Notes: a model not told the origin generated them from the letters alone. 64,000 nt of DNA from UBA8437 sp963582065 (GCA_963582065.1 CAUZRQ010000007.1:1-64000), one strand, 5' to 3'; counted from the stretch's first letter, positions 24,633 to 34,525 are shown. Made by a program: numbers and translations.

Positions 24633-26114
24633 TCAGGCGGCCTTCTTTCGAGCCACTGCTTCGAGGATCCCCGTGTAACCGAGTCGACGGGCAACGTGGC
24701 GAGCCGAACTGAGAGCAGCCGCTCGGCTGCGGAACTGCGGGCTGCCATCACGCCGTTTGATGATTCTCGCCCGTTCGACTCCGGGCAATGCAATCGTGGC
24801 CGTGTAGTACAGGACCTTGTCACGCCGCATGGTGCCGATTGTGACGGGAAGCTCGTTCGCGGTGGTTTCTGTCGTCATTGCAACTTGTGGTTCTGGTGCG
24901 ACGACCTGTGCCTGGGTGGCGGGCTGCGATTCGCGAGGTCGTCTGGTGAGCCAGGCGAGAACGCGCTGCGGACTGGGCATTTCCTGGGTCAACAGGCCGA
25001 GCAGGAACAGCGCGAGAACGATCGGGCCGAACATCATCAGGATCAGGTGCCGATCGGAAATCGGTCCGGGTGCGGCCGTGGGCATCCCGGTCGTTGTCAT
25101 GACATCGGAGTCGCCAATGTTCTGCGTCGCGAGAGAATCCGACTGCCCGATGTTCGGCAACGTGATCGAAACGGCCTGGCGGTCGGCCGTCAACTTGACC
25201 GGCTGGTCGATTTCGCTAGCCGGCGGGCTGTCCCCGACCGGCGAATCGACGTCCGGTATCAGCGGGTCGGCGTCCTGGTTGTTCCGTGCCGGTTGTTGAG
25301 GCGGCGACTGGCTGGTGAGGGTTGTGACGGCGGGGACCAACCCGTCGTCGCGATCGGCTGGAGTGCCGCCAAGGGAGTCCGCGTTCGACTGGCCGTCTTC
25401 GATGGTCGGCCTCAAGATTGCGTCACGGCTGTTGTGCTCGTCGAGTGTGGTGGAGTCGTCGGTCGAGAGCGGGGCACGTGGACGCCGGGGGACTGCGATG
25501 GCCTTGGTGGTTGGCGGACGGTCTGGACTGGGGCCGGGCAGTGCGGGGTTCGTGACAACGGGACCGGGAGGCGTGTCCGGGAGGTTTGGTTTCAGCGCTG
25601 GAACCAGCGTGCGAATCGTATCGCCGCTGATGGCGCGACTGGGTGAACTGGAATCCGGAATCTCCGCGTCGTTTGTGTAAGATCTGCCGGAGCTTTTTGG
25701 TCCGGTGGCTCTCGGAGCAACATTTGGCGGATCGGGGATGGTCCGCGGCCCATTCTTCGCCGGCGGCAGGCTGGCTGCTGTTGAGTCGGTTTCGCAGGCT
25801 GGTTGACGGCCGGTCTGCTCGTTGGTCTGACCGGCTTCGTGACGCGTGATGAAGGCCATCAGGGCCTCGTCGCGGTCCGAGAGGGTCAGCTTGTGAGTGC
25901 GGGCCACTTTCTTGGCGATCTGGTAACACCGCAGAGCTTCTTCGGTGCGGCTCTCCTGCCAGGCCGCCTCGGCCTGGGCAAGCAGCCGGTTGAACGCGGT
26001 TCGTCCGGCGGATCTGTCGGGCTCGGTCGGCGGAGCAGCACCTCCGGTGGCCAACAGCAGCAGCAGGATTGCCAAGAAACGGGAAGCCACAGCCAAGGTC
26101 TCCTCGCGTGCCAT
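24633..26114 (-). CDS. Membrane protein with TPR-like N-terminus and long disordered linker, function unknown
   Basis: A 492-residue protein from the ATG at 26114, which places a signal/anchor (FLAILLLLLATGGAAPP) at the start. Residues ~30-90 resemble a TPR helix pair (AQAEAAWQESRTEEALRCYQ). About 230 residues of Pro/Ser/Thr/Asp-rich, probably disordered sequence follow. A transmembrane helix (HLILMMFGPIVLALFLLGLL) and a ~95-residue C-terminal region come next (PVTIGTMRRDKVLYYTATIA ... ARHVARRLGYTGILEAV). The layout suggests an envelope-spanning protein with cytoplasmic and extracytoplasmic parts. I do not recognise a family. It is convergent with the STAS-FHA operon. Confidence 0.7.
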   Translation of the reverse strand: MAREETLAVASRFLAILLLLLATGGAAPPTEPDRSAGRTAFNRLLAQAEAAWQESRTEEALRCYQIAKKVARTHKLTLSDRDEALMAFITRHEAGQTNEQTGRQPACETDSTAASLPPAKNGPRTIPDPPNVAPRATGPKSSGRSYTNDAEIPDSSSPSRAISGDTIRTLVPALKPNLPDTPPGPVVTNPALPGPSPDRPPTTKAIAVPRRPRAPLSTDDSTTLDEHNSRDAILRPTIEDGQSNADSLGGTPADRDDGLVPAVTTLTSQSPPQQPARNNQDADPLIPDVDSPVGDSPPASEIDQPVKLTADRQAVSITLPNIGQSDSLATQNIGDSDVMTTTGMPTAAPGPISDRHLILMMFGPIVLALFLLGLLTQEMPSPQRVLAWLTRRPRESQPATQAQVVAPEPQVAMTTETTANELPVTIGTMRRDKVLYYTATIALPGVERARIIKRRDGSPQFRSRAAALSSARHVARRLGYTGILEAVARKKAA

Positions 26115-26284
26115 CGTTCGTGCCGGGGAGAACAGGTCGGCGACGCACCACCCTTCATGGCGAATTGCAACGGCACCGCACAATCGTCGCAGCCAACTCC
26201 ACCGGAGTTATCGACAGATTCGGGCCGTGGCCATCAGGCGATTCATCGAGAAAAATCTCCGAATCGGGCCGCGGGGGTGGTCCG

Positions 26285-27235
26285 CTACGGCTTGAGCTTC
26301 AACTGGGTGGCGATGGTCAGGTCGAGCGATCCGTCCAGTGACATGCCATTGACTTCCATCGTCAACGTGCCCTTCATCTGGGTGGTGTCGGATTCGGAGA
26401 CAATGACGCCGTTCTTGAGGTCGATCAGGATCTCGCCGGTTCCCTTTGCGATCTTGAGCTTGCTGGCAGTGATCTTCGTCGGGCTGCCTTCAGGAGGATC
26501 CTGGGTGAGAGTGGCTGCAAGCGACTTGGTCGTGATCCGGTGCAGGATGTTTCCTTTTCCCTGCTTGACGGTCCCGGCGTAGGTGTATTGCCGCTTGACG
26601 CCGATCTTCTGTCCTGCTTCGAGGTGCATCACGGTGGTGTGTTGCCACTTGTCACCAACTGCTACCGCCTTGGCAGGGATCCGCTGGTCCCGGTTCTTCC
26701 AACTTGCCAGAATGATGTCGGCACCAATTTGGCTCTCGACGCTCTTGCGGAGATCCGGGTCGAGATCCTTGAGAACCTCGTTGATCCCTTCAACCTTGAC
26801 CACCTGGTCGGAATTGTCGTAGACGAGAGTGACCTGGGCCTTGGAGATGATTCGGAGCAGTTCGAGAATCGGCTCGAGTTGCGGGAGCGGGGCCTTCTTG
26901 TCGGGATTGCTGGAATCGAAGGAGACCTTGACTCCCGGGATCGTGATTTCCTGCTGCAGTTTCTTGTTTGTTTCAACCAGTCGCAACGTCCCGTCAGCCT
27001 CACGCTCACCAATTGTATTTTCGGAGATGACGAACTGTGTCGAACTGGTTTCGATGTCCATGCCAGCGAGAGTGAGGATCTGCTTGCTGGTCGATTGGGC
27101 ATGGTAGACCCGTTTTGTTTTCGGCTGAAGTTTCGGCTTCAGGACGACCTGGGCCCGGGCGGTCGGGGTGAACAACACGGTGGCCAGGACCAACACCAGG
27201 ACCGATCGGGGGTGGAAGCGAGGCAGGTGGTTCAT
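26285..27235 (-). CDS. Exported protein of unknown function (DUF6263-like)
   Basis: This 316-residue protein has a signal peptide (SVLVLVLATVLFTPTARAQ) from the ATG at 27235. The mature part is beta-rich with the layout of DUF6263-type proteins: an opening KLQPKTKRVYHAQSTSKQIL, a central DQVVKVEGINEVLKDLDPDL helix, and a conserved-looking VAVGDKWQHTTVMHLEAGQK strand pair. It ends with a dimer-like IATQLKLKP strand. The family name is from memory of the pattern and unconfirmed. It lies upstream of the TPR-like membrane protein gene on the same strand, 170 bp away, and could be co-transcribed with it. Confidence 0.7.
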   Translation of the reverse strand: MNHLPRFHPRSVLVLVLATVLFTPTARAQVVLKPKLQPKTKRVYHAQSTSKQILTLAGMDIETSSTQFVISENTIGEREADGTLRLVETNKKLQQEITIPGVKVSFDSSNPDKKAPLPQLEPILELLRIISKAQVTLVYDNSDQVVKVEGINEVLKDLDPDLRKSVESQIGADIILASWKNRDQRIPAKAVAVGDKWQHTTVMHLEAGQKIGVKRQYTYAGTVKQGKGNILHRITTKSLAATLTQDPPEGSPTKITASKLKIAKGTGEILIDLKNGVIVSESDTTQMKGTLTMEVNGMSLDGSLDLTIATQLKLKP

Positions 27236-27422
27236 CAGCGGTCCCTTTGGAGTGGCGTGTTGGTACGATCGGGCGTTGGCTCGTGTCATCGACAATGCTC
27301 CGGCCGTCATTCGCTAGATTGTTGCAGATCTTGCCCCCAAAAAAAGGAAACTTGATTCGGCCGGTTGATTCGGGTGCTGGGTGAGAGTGTTCGTTGTTTT
27401 CGTCGAGCGGAAGGAGCTTGGG

Positions 27423-28208
27423 ATGCGGCTTGCGACGGTTGGAATGAAGGCGGTCATCGCCGTGGCGGTGGCACTGGTGTGGGGGGGGGGAGTGGTTTCG
27501 GCCGCGGTGCCTCACGTGGTGTTTCTGATCGGTGAGCGTGAGTACAAGACCCATGAGACTCTGCCGGAGTTTGCCCGTGACGAGTTGATCGGCAAGCTGA
27601 AATTCCGTTGCACGTTCGTGCACGCTGACCGGAAGGACGGCAACCGGTTCCCGGGAATCGAGGCGATTGAAACGGCTGACCTGGTGGTGCTGAGCGTCCG
27701 CAGACGGGCGTTGCCCGAGGCGGACCTGGCGAGGGTTCGGAAGTACCTGGCGGCCGGGCGTCCGCTGGTCGGAGTTCGCACGGCCAGTCACGCCTTTCAC
27801 ACCAAGGGCAAGCACCCGAAAGGGCACGCCGAATGGCAGGAATTCGATCCCGAAGTCCTGGGCGGCCACTACGTGGGACACCATGGGAACAAGCTGGTGA
27901 CGACCGTTGAAGTTCTGTCGGCGGCCAAGGGGCACCCGATCCTTGCCGGAGTGTCGATCAAGCCGTTCGATGTCGGTGGATCGTTGTACAGGGTCAACCC
28001 GTTGAAGAAGTCGTGTGTCCCCCTGGTCAGTGGCCGGGTGAAGGGTGCACCGGTCGAGCCGGTGGCCTGGACGCACACGTATCGCGGTGGCCGGATCTTC
28101 TACACGTCCCTTGGGCATCCCAAGGACTTCCAGTTGTCGGCCTTCCGCCGGTTGCTGAAAAACGCGATCCTGTGGTCTCTGAAGAAGGACACCGGCGGGG
28201 GCGAGTGA
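27423..28208 (+). CDS. Secreted ThuA-like protein
   Basis: The 261-residue protein has a signal peptide (AVIAVAVALVWGGGVVSAA) and a ThuA-like, glutamine-amidotransferase-related flavodoxin-type fold. It opens VVFLIGEREYKTHETLP and continues with ETADLVVLSV, the RPLVGVRTASHAF elbow, a W-x-x-F followed by VLGGHYVGHHGN, and the closing GGRIFYTSLGHPKDF. ThuA-like proteins are linked to trehalose/disaccharide use in rhizobia and are very common in Planctomycetes beside DUF1080 and Gfo/Idh genes. The biochemical role is unproven. The ATG at 27423 follows GGAAGGA. The next gene starts 20 bp downstream, so they form an operon. Confidence 0.85.
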   Translation: MRLATVGMKAVIAVAVALVWGGGVVSAAVPHVVFLIGEREYKTHETLPEFARDELIGKLKFRCTFVHADRKDGNRFPGIEAIETADLVVLSVRRRALPEADLARVRKYLAAGRPLVGVRTASHAFHTKGKHPKGHAEWQEFDPEVLGGHYVGHHGNKLVTTVEVLSAAKGHPILAGVSIKPFDVGGSLYRVNPLKKSCVPLVSGRVKGAPVEPVAWTHTYRGGRIFYTSLGHPKDFQLSAFRRLLKNAILWSLKKDTGGGE

Positions 28209-28228
28209 AACTGAACCGGGGGAGTGCA

Positions 28229-29182
28229 ATGGGTCAGTGCCTGGTGTGTCGAGAATGGTTGCTGTTGGTGACAGTGGCGCTGGCGATTCTGACGTCGGTG
28301 TCAGCCGCCGACAAAAAGTCGGCTCGTGACAAGGCTGCTCAATCCAAGGCGGCCCCGCGAGTCTTCTCGGGGCCGCAGGTCGGAGAGACGCTGCCGAAAT
28401 TCTCCGTGCAGAGGATGTTCGGCGAGGACCCGAAGGAGGTTCTCGATCCGGTCGCCGCCGCTGGCGGCAAACCGGTGGTGTTGATCTTCGTCCACAAGAT
28501 CACCCGGCCCGGGATTGCTGCGATCCGCGTCGTGTGCAAGTTTCTCGAACAGAAGAAGAAATCGGGTCTCGGTGCGGCGGTGGTGTTCCTGACCGAAGAT
28601 CCTCCGTCGACGGAGGCCTGGATGCGTCGAGCACGCCGGGCCCTGCCCGCGGCGGTGCCGTTGGGGATTTCCAGGGACGGAATCGAGGGTCCCGGTGCCT
28701 ACGGCCTCAACCGCAAGGTCGAGTTGACCGTGCTGGTCGGGAACAAGGGGAAGGTGACCGCGAACTTCGCCCTGGTGCAGCCGTCGATCCCGGTGGATGT
28801 GCCCGGGATTCTCAAGGCGGTGGTCTCCCAGGTCGGCGGCAAGGTGCCGACGCTGGCATCGCTGGGCGTGGCCCCCCGGCGTCCGGCTCGGGGCGGGTTG
28901 CCGCCGCGGGTGGCGGGGCAACTGCGGCAACTGATTCAGAAGACCGCCAAGCCGGTCGATGTCGACAAGGTGGCCAAGCAGCTCGAGTCGCTCTTCGCCA
29001 AGCGACCAGCGGTGGCCAGGCAGGTGGGTCAGGTCGGTCGTCGGATCATCACCGCGGGGAAACTCGAAACGTACGGCACTCCGCCGGCACGGGTCTACCT
29101 GAAGAAATGGGCCGACAAATACGCTCCGGCGCGACCCGGAAAGACCGCACCGAAGAAGAAGCCCACCGGCGGTTCGTCCTGA
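28229..29182 (+). CDS. Exported thioredoxin-fold protein lacking the redox cysteines
   Basis: A 317-residue protein with a signal peptide (LLLVTVALAILTSVSAADK). Residues ~50-190 follow the redoxin plan (VGETLPKFSVQRMFGEDPK, PVVLIFVHKITRPGIAA, GLNRKVELTVLVGNKGK). Where a C-x-x-C should follow the first strand, the sequence reads FVHKITRPGIAAIR. The only Cys in the mature part lies further along the helix (VVCKF), so thiol chemistry is unlikely. The C-terminal ~120 residues are helical and basic with a Lys/Pro-rich tail. It is 20 bp downstream of the ThuA-like gene. It may be a binding protein rather than a reductase. Confidence 0.75.
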   Translation: MGQCLVCREWLLLVTVALAILTSVSAADKKSARDKAAQSKAAPRVFSGPQVGETLPKFSVQRMFGEDPKEVLDPVAAAGGKPVVLIFVHKITRPGIAAIRVVCKFLEQKKKSGLGAAVVFLTEDPPSTEAWMRRARRALPAAVPLGISRDGIEGPGAYGLNRKVELTVLVGNKGKVTANFALVQPSIPVDVPGILKAVVSQVGGKVPTLASLGVAPRRPARGGLPPRVAGQLRQLIQKTAKPVDVDKVAKQLESLFAKRPAVARQVGQVGRRIITAGKLETYGTPPARVYLKKWADKYAPARPGKTAPKKKPTGGSS

Positions 29183-29199
29183 CCGGTTGAGTCGCCGGT

Positions 29200-32100
29200 C
29201 TAAAACGACTCGTAGGTCTTGGGGAACCTGACCAGCAGCCAACGCTGTTCGTACTGCTGGCAATGAGACCAACCCAGCTTCTTGTACAGGTCACGTCGTT
29301 TCTTGACGTACCAGAAGTTCGCCGGTGTGCCGGGGTAGTACTTCTGGAGCCACTTCAGGGCGACCGCCGGACGTCCTCGACGCCGTTCATGACGGATGTG
29401 CAGCAGCACGTACTTCTTTTCGGTCGTGTCGACCCAGTTGCCCAGTGCTTTGAAGTTGCTCTTGAAGGCCTTGTCGTGAGCCGCCTTGTCGGCGATCGGG
29501 TGCTTGCCGATCACGTCGGGCAATTCCATGTAGGCCAGCCCGCGTCCCTTGCGGTAGAGCGCGTCGACGAGCACATCCTTGTTCTTGGAACGGCCGCCAC
29601 GCCGGCCGAGCGTCTTGGCCAGCTTGTCGGTGTCGATGGTCGCGATCACAGCATCGGCGGCTGACACGACCTCGGGAAGCCGCTGCTTGCGGTGGTCGAC
29701 GTGATCGAGCCGTTCCATGCGAATCAGCAGCACCGGCAGATGGTTGGGCGTCTCGGCCAGCAGCTTGGCTGCGAGTGCATCGAATTCCTTCCTGCGGGTT
29801 TCAAACGGGATCCGCGACAGGCGGTCGACCAGGAACCCGCGTTGTTCGGTCGCCAGGTTTCCGGCCGCCGGCTTCGCCGGCGACTTGGTTTTGGCGAGGG
29901 TGGCCGGCACGACCAGGGACAGGCCGAATCCGCCAGGCCGACGTCCCGCTCCATGACGTGACGCGTCGGCTCGACCGTAGTGCACCGTTCCCAACAACAG
30001 GTCACCGGGTGCGGCGGTCGGGGGCACTTGGCGACGGGCCGGGGCGACCAGAAAGATCGAACGGGCCGCTCCGGCAGACAGAGGGCCTGACGTCGACGAT
30101 CGCAGTCCCAGTGACGCGCTGGTTCGATTGGCGGCGATTCGAATGCTGACCGGTTTGGACAACGGCCGATCAAGTGCCAATCGCAGCGACTTGTGGCGAT
30201 TCAGCAACGCCTCGTCGGTATGTCGCAACTGCAGCCGCAGGCGGTACGAGCCGGGTGCAAGACGAAGGGGACCGGGAAAGGTGTCATCACAGCCGACACG
30301 CCTCTTGTTGCTGTCGAAGAGCATCCAGAGCTGTGTGCCGAAGGGCGAGTCGTAGAGGTGATTGTCGAGATCGGGGAATTGCGGCGACACGTTGCCGGCC
30401 CGCTTCTGCTGGAACTCGTAGTCGACGATCAGTCGATGGATGACACGGTCGCGCGTCAGGTGGTCTCGTTCGGTCGGGAGGGCTTCGAGCGAGGTGCCCG
30501 ACGGGGGGATCAGGGTGCGGTGGATGGTCAACGTCGCCTGGGGAGCCAGATCCTCGGCGACCAGGTGGTTCTGCAACAGGACGCGACTGCCCCCCTGCCC
30601 CGCCGTCAGGGTCACCTGCCGCTGGTCCGGCACGATCCCGTGGAACCGAACGGACCAGTCGACCGATGACTCGCCCAGGCTCGACCAGTACTGGGCCAGG
30701 CACAGTTCAAGCATCCGGCCCGGGACGACCGGGATGCTGTGGACGCTTTCGGCTCCCGGTCGCAACGTCAGGTAACGTCGCGACTGGTCGTCCCGGAAAC
30801 TCCGGCCAGGACGCAGTTGGACCGAGTGCAGTACGAACCTCCGGTTGGGGCCGGCCACGTCGGGCGTCGGCGTGCCTGGCGAGGATGACGGCGGAGTGCC
30901 TGTCGAGTCCGGGGGAGTCGATCGCAGGGTCAACGAGATGTCGGCCCAGGTGGCTCCGGCGGGGACATCGAGGAAGCGTCGGGCCAGGGTTCCGGGTTGG
31001 AAGGGGACGATCGATTGCCAGTTGACGCGGTCGGTGGTGGGGTGAGGCTTGATCACGGTGACCGGCACGCGGGCCAGCGGGCCCCGCTCGGGCTGGTCAT
31101 TGTCACGGACCAGCACCTCGCCGCGGTGCGCCCCCGGTTCGAGTCCGCCGGGGTCGACCGTCACACGGAAACTGCCCCCACCGTGGGTCAGCAACAACTG
31201 GTCACCGCAGTCGATCCACTCGGCGGACGGTTCGAGTACCAGGTTGAGTTGGAATGCGACCCGGGCCGCGTTGTCATGGCCCTCGGGGAAACGTGGTGTC
31301 AACTGCACCAGTCTCGAAACGGGTCGGGTGGTTTCGTGAGCGTCACGCAGGTAGATGCCCCGGCGGCCACGCCCTCCCCCGACCCGCACTTCGATCGGCA
31401 GGGTTTCACCGACCGATGCGGCGTGTCGGGCCAGGTAGTCCCAGGCCCGATCGACCTGCAGCAGTCCGGGGCCCTGTCCAAATCCGTCCGCAGCGGGTCC
31501 GGCGATCGGCGCCGCCGTGTTGCGGATGGCCCGCCTGAGGCTGGTGGGGGTGTAGGAGATCTTCTGCTGCTTGAGTCCGGAGATCAAAAGCGCCAGGTTG
31601 CCGCAGGCGTTGGGCGAGGACATCGAGGTGCCGTTCATTCTCATGCTGCCCTGGAGGGTCCAACTGGGGACCGGAGCCACGGCTCCACCGGGAGCGAAGA
31701 TGTCGACGCCCGCATCACCGTCGGAGGTCGGGCCTCGACTCGACCAGGTGTAGGGCATGCCCGGCAGCAGCTTTCTCAGTGAATACTCGGCTCGCATCAT
31801 CGCCGGCGAGACGTAGGCACCGACACCGAGCAGGGCCGTGGTGGTGCCGCCGGGGGAGCCGACCGTCGAGAGGGCCGGGCCCGCGTTGCCGGCGCTGGCA
31901 ACGAACACCACGCCGTGCCGATTGACCAGTTCGGAGAACAGCGACGACAGCCGACCGCGGTTGGGCAGGTGGGACGGTTCTCCGTAGCTCATGTTGACCA
32001 GGTCGCAGCCGTTGCGGAGCACCGCGTGCAGCCCTCGCACCAGGCCGGACCCGGTTTCCATCGATCCCAGGCGGGTGTCACCGATCTTGACCGAGACGAT

Positions 32101-33093
32101 GCGGGCACCTGGTGCCAGGCCGTTGCGGCGGGGCTGCTTGGGGTAGTTGGCGGCGACGATTCCGGCCACATGGGTGCCGTGTGCTCCGCAGGTCGTGACA
32201 ATCGACAGCAGGTTCCCCTTGTCGAAGATGTTGACGGTGAAGTTGAGCAGGCTGGCCGAGGAAAACGTGGCGTACTTCGGTTCGTCGCGGTATGTCGTCA
32301 GCACGGTCTCCTCGCCGAGATCACCGTCCTCGTCGGTGTCGACCACCGCTCGCCATCGCGTTCCATCGTGGAAGACCACGCAGTCGAAGACCGGGCCGGG
32401 ATCCCCCAGGTTGCCGGCGGCCGCCTTGAGCTGCGTGACTCGTTCGACGAGTTCTTCTCGTTCGAGCCGTTCGGGTGCGGTCGGCTTCGGATGGGCCTTG
32501 TTCCAGGTGGCGAGATTCTGCTGGAGCCGGTTGAGAGTGGCACGTTGCCGACGATCCCAGTTGCGGCGTCGCTCGCGTTTCAGACGTCCGACCAACGCGC
32601 CGGGAAACAGGTCGAAGGCCGATTTCCAGCCGAGGTGGAACTTGCCGCTGGGATTCTTCCAGTCCGCCGAGATCGTCAGCGTGCGTCCGGTCAGACCCAC
32701 CAGCTTTCCGCTCGAGGCGGGTCGAACGGTCGAGGTGTCGACATCACCGCTGCCGGTGCCGTCGATCAGATCGACCACCTTCAGCTTGCCGTCGCTGGTG
32801 GTCTGCAGTCCGGTGGCGCCGGGGTCGACACCGGTGTCGAAGATCGCCACGACCACGCCACGTCCGTCGAATTTCTCATGGGCTTCGAGCAAGCGGTTGG
32901 CACCGGTTTCCACCTTCGGCAACAGTCCCCGTTCGAAGGACTCGGGGGCCGGGTCATCGGCGGTGAGCGATGTGGAGGCGGCCAGGAACACAGCCACCGC
33001 CAGCGTGCACAACGCCGCGGGGTGAAGCGGCCTCGAAATCCGGCCGGGAAAGGCGGCCGACTTGCCGAAGATGGGACACGTCGGGTTGCTCAT
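29200..33093 (-). CDS. Giant exported subtilisin-family protease (tripeptidyl-peptidase-II-like)
   Basis: At 1297 residues this approaches the length of eukaryotic TPP II (~1250) and far exceeds ordinary subtilases. A hydrophobic export segment (ALCTLAVAVFLAASTSLTA) precedes the S8 domain. The catalytic triad is clear: Asp86 in FDTGVDPGA, His305 in AHGTHVAGI and Ser490 in NGTSMSSPNA, with the oxyanion Asn403 in ASAGNAGP. The ~200-residue insert between Asp and His is the TPP II hallmark. Beyond ~560 come beta-sandwich regions and a helical C-terminus (~1040-1297). It probably degrades exported peptides or polypeptides. The MFS gene upstream on the same strand is 43 bp away. Confidence 0.9.
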   Translation of the reverse strand: MSNPTCPIFGKSAAFPGRISRPLHPAALCTLAVAVFLAASTSLTADDPAPESFERGLLPKVETGANRLLEAHEKFDGRGVVVAIFDTGVDPGATGLQTTSDGKLKVVDLIDGTGSGDVDTSTVRPASSGKLVGLTGRTLTISADWKNPSGKFHLGWKSAFDLFPGALVGRLKRERRRNWDRRQRATLNRLQQNLATWNKAHPKPTAPERLEREELVERVTQLKAAAGNLGDPGPVFDCVVFHDGTRWRAVVDTDEDGDLGEETVLTTYRDEPKYATFSSASLLNFTVNIFDKGNLLSIVTTCGAHGTHVAGIVAANYPKQPRRNGLAPGARIVSVKIGDTRLGSMETGSGLVRGLHAVLRNGCDLVNMSYGEPSHLPNRGRLSSLFSELVNRHGVVFVASAGNAGPALSTVGSPGGTTTALLGVGAYVSPAMMRAEYSLRKLLPGMPYTWSSRGPTSDGDAGVDIFAPGGAVAPVPSWTLQGSMRMNGTSMSSPNACGNLALLISGLKQQKISYTPTSLRRAIRNTAAPIAGPAADGFGQGPGLLQVDRAWDYLARHAASVGETLPIEVRVGGGRGRRGIYLRDAHETTRPVSRLVQLTPRFPEGHDNAARVAFQLNLVLEPSAEWIDCGDQLLLTHGGGSFRVTVDPGGLEPGAHRGEVLVRDNDQPERGPLARVPVTVIKPHPTTDRVNWQSIVPFQPGTLARRFLDVPAGATWADISLTLRSTPPDSTGTPPSSSPGTPTPDVAGPNRRFVLHSVQLRPGRSFRDDQSRRYLTLRPGAESVHSIPVVPGRMLELCLAQYWSSLGESSVDWSVRFHGIVPDQRQVTLTAGQGGSRVLLQNHLVAEDLAPQATLTIHRTLIPPSGTSLEALPTERDHLTRDRVIHRLIVDYEFQQKRAGNVSPQFPDLDNHLYDSPFGTQLWMLFDSNKRRVGCDDTFPGPLRLAPGSYRLRLQLRHTDEALLNRHKSLRLALDRPLSKPVSIRIAANRTSASLGLRSSTSGPLSAGAARSIFLVAPARRQVPPTAAPGDLLLGTVHYGRADASRHGAGRRPGGFGLSLVVPATLAKTKSPAKPAAGNLATEQRGFLVDRLSRIPFETRRKEFDALAAKLLAETPNHLPVLLIRMERLDHVDHRKQRLPEVVSAADAVIATIDTDKLAKTLGRRGGRSKNKDVLVDALYRKGRGLAYMELPDVIGKHPIADKAAHDKAFKSNFKALGNWVDTTEKKYVLLHIRHERRRGRPAVALKWLQKYYPGTPANFWYVKKRRDLYKKLGWSHCQQYEQRWLLVRFPKTYESF

Positions 33094-33136
33094 GGGAACA
33101 ACTCTTCGGGAGAGAGTGAGGGATGAGAGCCGGGGT

Positions 33137-34525
33137 CTATTCTATGGTGGAGCCCGGGCTGACGGGTGAGCTTTCCGCCAAGTGCTCGTCCAGCCTGGGT
33201 TCGGCCATGCCGAAGGTCAGCAGTCCGCCGCAGGCCACGACGACCGAGACGGTCACGAAGATCGGCTCGAAACCGAATCGGTCGACCATCCAGCCGACTG
33301 CCGGTGAAGCGATGAACGGTGCGGTCATCGCCAGGTTCAGGGTGGCGATGTAGCGAGGATGCTCGGACGGGGGGGCCAGTTCGAGCACGTAGTTGTTGAT
33401 GGTCCGGAAGGTCAGCGGCGTCAGGCCCAGCAGGAAGAAGGTGATCCAGTAGAAACCGCTCCCCGAGTTGTCCGCGAGCGAGCCGAGCCACAGCGCGATC
33501 AGCGGGACCGAGGCCAGCAGCAGGATCTGGGTGCGGATCACCACCCGATTCCCGAAGAAGTCGGCCAGCCATCCGAACAGGAACGTGCAGATACCGAACC
33601 CGATGTTCTGAGCGACGACCCAGTGCATCAGGTAGCTGCCGTGCTGGCGTTGCTCGTCGCCGAGCATCTCCCGCCCCAGGGTCTGGAAGTGAGGGAAGGC
33701 GAGCTGAATCGAAATGAACAGCATCGCGACAAAGGTGATCCTGCGAAATGACCGGTTGGAGGCGAACAGGTCCCAGGCTTCCAGCAGCAGTTGTCCCGGT
33801 CTTCGCCGTCTGATCGGGGTGCTCGCGTCGGATGGCTCGCTGATCAGTCCGGCCAGGAAACCGGCCACCACGAATCCTCCGGCGGTCATCAGGAAAATCC
33901 AGGCGAAGCCGTGGTCGGGCCGTTTGAGCCATCCGGGGATCAGCAACAGGACGGCGGTCACCGAGGTGATCGAGCCCAGCAGTCCCGAGATGGCCAGCAG
34001 CCGACCTCGTCGGTTGTCACGGATCAGCTTGCCCTGCACCGTGGCCCAGGCCAGTCTCTGCAGGCCGGTGGCAATGAAGACGACGCCGTAACAGGCCAGG
34101 AAAAACGCCGGCAGCCAACCGGGCAGCCCTCCCGAGAGGCTGGAATCGGGCTGCCCCACTTTCCACCAGATCGCCGCCAGCACAAGGAACGGGATCGCCA
34201 TCGCGAACGTCGCAGTCGAGAGTACCAGCTTCTTCCTGCGAGCCCCTTTCAACTGCGGCGCGTAGAACAGCGGCGGCAGGCTGCTGCAGACGCGATTGAC
34301 GATCGGCAGGCAGCCCCGCAGCCAACCGGCTCCGGAAATCGTGTCCATGAAGGCCGGCATGATCACCGTCTCGGTCTTGAAGATCCAGCCGAGTCGCAGC
34401 GAGATGTAGTGGGCCGAGAGGGTGAGGATGTTCTTCGACTCGACCGCCAGGATCTCGGCCGAGGGTTCCGGACGCGCGGCGACCTTGGCGGAGGTCGAAT
34501 CGCCATGGGGCGAGGCGTCGGGCAT
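33137..34525 (-). CDS. Major facilitator superfamily transporter
   Basis: The 462-residue protein has about 12 hydrophobic segments in two halves joined by a cytoplasmic linker (SEPSDASTPIRRRRPGQLLL). The segments include FLVLAAIWWKVG, FFLACYGVVFIATGLQRLAW, GFGICTFLFGWLADFFGNRV (an MFS loop-2-like G-x-L-A-D motif) and PFIASPAVGWMVDRFGFEPI. The substrate is unknown. No sugar- or drug-specific signature is visible. It has a short soluble N-terminus. It is upstream of the TPP-II-like gene (43 bp) and divergent from the CCA-adding enzyme gene. Confidence 0.85.
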   Translation of the reverse strand: MPDASPHGDSTSAKVAARPEPSAEILAVESKNILTLSAHYISLRLGWIFKTETVIMPAFMDTISGAGWLRGCLPIVNRVCSSLPPLFYAPQLKGARRKKLVLSTATFAMAIPFLVLAAIWWKVGQPDSSLSGGLPGWLPAFFLACYGVVFIATGLQRLAWATVQGKLIRDNRRGRLLAISGLLGSITSVTAVLLLIPGWLKRPDHGFAWIFLMTAGGFVVAGFLAGLISEPSDASTPIRRRRPGQLLLEAWDLFASNRSFRRITFVAMLFISIQLAFPHFQTLGREMLGDEQRQHGSYLMHWVVAQNIGFGICTFLFGWLADFFGNRVVIRTQILLLASVPLIALWLGSLADNSGSGFYWITFFLLGLTPLTFRTINNYVLELAPPSEHPRYIATLNLAMTAPFIASPAVGWMVDRFGFEPIFVTVSVVVACGGLLTFGMAEPRLDEHLAESSPVSPGSTIE

